Shown: piece by piece, positions 62,912 to 64,000 of the stretch
How the letters are laid out: each line of letters starts with the position of its first letter
How positions within the stretch are numbered: position 1 is the first letter of the stretch
Assembly (NCBI GenBank): GCA_015680905.1
Contig: CM027378.1
Location: 106,103,501-106,167,500, forward strand
Reading direction: 5' to 3'
Length of the DNA stretch: 64,000 nucleotides
DNA from: Coptis chinensis
Lineage: Eukaryota > Streptophyta > Magnoliopsida > Ranunculales > Ranunculaceae
Made by a program: the position numbers and the translations under genes
The notes under the pieces: generated by a model
Database searches by the model: none
Seen by the model: the letters and a program-made list of their open reading frames with translations, nothing else
What the model was told of the DNA's origin: nothing

Positions 62912-63260
62912 TTTGAATGTGAGAAGAAAAATTACAAAGTTGAGAATGAATGTGAGAAGAAAGGTTGCAAAGTTGATAATAATAATGTAAAAGTATGAGT
63001 GAAGGCAAAGTTGAGAAATTTGTGGTCTATAAAGTTGACATAAAAAATAAGGTTGGTGGTTGAGGAGTTGATGGTTGAAGAGTTGAGGGTTGAGGCTTTG
63101 ATGACAAGTAAATGCATGTGAGTAAAAAATTGGTTTAATTTGGCTAAGTCTAAATCGTGTTGAGTGTCTGGAAAGTACGGACATCACAGTGTCTGCCATC
63201 TGTCCATTTAATTAAAATGGGAGATAGATGATATAGTTTCTGTCATCTGTACATAAATAA

Positions 63261-64000
63261 CTGATAAGCACCCAAAACTGTGATATTATACCCCATAGAG
63301 ACATAGCAATTTGGTTAATTATGTGTTTAATAATCAGGAAATAATCACATTTTCGTGCTTTTGCAGGTTAGAGCAACTAACGTAAAAATGATGATAAAAT
63401 CAGCATTTAAGCACGAAATAGGAGTATACAGAAGCTTTCCGATTAAGCCCATGTGAAGCCCAACAAAATCAGGACTAAAGCCCAAAGACTTCAAACGATT
63501 ACATAATCCAAAAAAAATGGGATTACGCATTACCGTATGTCAAAACTTTCGAAACTCATATCTCTTGAACTAGGACTCCGAATGTGACGAGTGAGCTGCC
63601 TCGACGATCGCATTACGAACTCCCTAATAGAAGCAAGAAGTTGTAAAAATGCCAAAAGACCGGACCGCCACTGGACACTGCACATAGACCCACTAGGCGG
63701 GCCCACAAAATTTGATGAGTCATCATGCAAGTCAAGACAAAGGTGCAAATAATTGGTGCAAATTTGACACCTTGCATAAAGTTAATGAGTTGGTTGAATT
63801 TAGGTGATGATTATTTTAAAAAATGAAAGGTGTCAAATGGGTGAGTTATGGATAAGAGAAAAATAAATGAGAGGAGAGTGTTTCACGTGGGAGATGAGAA
63901 AAAGGCTCTCTTATGTAAAAGGGGGTTGGGTTTTAGGAGTTGGCTAGCTTTTACTTCCTTGACTTTTACTTTTCATTTACTTTCCATGTCTTTACTTTTA
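63261..64000 (+). repeat. Possible LTR-retrotransposon terminal sequence running off the window
   Basis: Sequence starting TGATAAGCACCCAAAACTGT, followed by unique non-coding text without ORFs (GAACTAGGACTCCGAATGTG; GACCGGACCGCCACTGGACA) and a stretch near 63,910-63,950 resembling a promoter/leader (TTATGTAAAAGGGGGTTGGG), is reminiscent of plant gypsy LTRs. There is no internal region or second LTR in the window to confirm it. No gene is seen. Confidence 0.3.

Larger units (their letters stand above)
60130..63260. mobile_element. Degenerate PIF/Harbinger DNA transposon
   Basis: Two divergently coded proteins typical of the superfamily are present and convergent: a Myb-like ORF1 on the plus strand (60,495-61,439) and a DDE transposase on the minus strand (62,911-61,687). 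Subterminal regions share GTCTGTC/GACAGAC words in inverted orientation (left about 60,250-60,360, right about 63,165-63,270). The exact terminal inverted repeats and the 3-bp TWA target duplication could not be fixed, so the limits are approximate. Both ORFs carry lesions, so the copy is not autonomous now. Confidence 0.82.

Overview
This window is nuclear DNA from a flowering plant, most likely a eudicot. Every convincing protein gene is interrupted by GT-AG introns, the products are plant-specific or plastid-targeted, intergenic DNA is AT-rich, and the transposon families are plant types. I cannot name the species. A calcium-dependent protein kinase and a chloroplast RluA-type pseudouridine synthase lie on the same strand with no other intact protein gene between them. 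They correspond to Arabidopsis CPK29 and its neighbour (from memory, AT1G76040 and AT1G76050), which suggests retained microsynteny stretched by transposon insertion.

Gene-bearing part (1 to about 42,300). In order: a clade-D PP2C phosphatase (+, 1072-4230); an APSR1/NRG2-like DUF630-DUF632 protein (+, 9475-13041); a CPP1-type J-like plastid chaperone (-, 13884-15688, apparent frameshift in the transit peptide); a decayed C-terminal copy of the NuA4 subunit EAF1 (+, 17462-19123); a TOD1/MUCI70-like DUF616 protein (+, 20557-24379); the pseudouridine synthase (-, 25626-28537, apparent 1-nt insertion in exon 4); a tRNA-Lys(UUU)-like gene (38009-38081); a PRP40-like gene relic; and the CDPK (-, 39523-42244). 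The PP2C, DUF632, DUF616 and CDPK models splice cleanly into full-length proteins of 398, 713, 507 and 523 aa.

Transposon-rich part (28.8-37 kb and 42.3-64 kb). It holds a decayed Ty1/copia element (29.3-33.9 kb); a PIF/Harbinger element with degenerate Myb-like and DDE ORFs in opposite orientation (60.1-63.3 kb) plus an older ORF1 relic near 29 kb; a MULE-type non-autonomous element with a 9-bp target duplication (43.2-44.2 kb); two Helitron-like 3' ends and about 2.5 kb of roughly 60-bp minisatellite (46.7-51.2 kb); a long foldback element (53.0-53.9 kb); and three elements nested in one another (55.6-59.6 kb).

The least familiar feature is a dispersed family of elements with inverted terminal repeats, GRGTCC starts and 8-bp target duplications, whose interiors are arrays of palindromes built on CAAACGGTGTGGCCACACCG. 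There are at least four members and two further ends. The largest (33,953-36,609) sits in the copia 5' LTR region and carries a fragment of an ITN1-like ankyrin-PGG gene. The cellular genes act in separate processes (signalling, chlorophyll biosynthesis, plastid or organelle RNA modification, chromatin), so no shared pathway is implied by their order.
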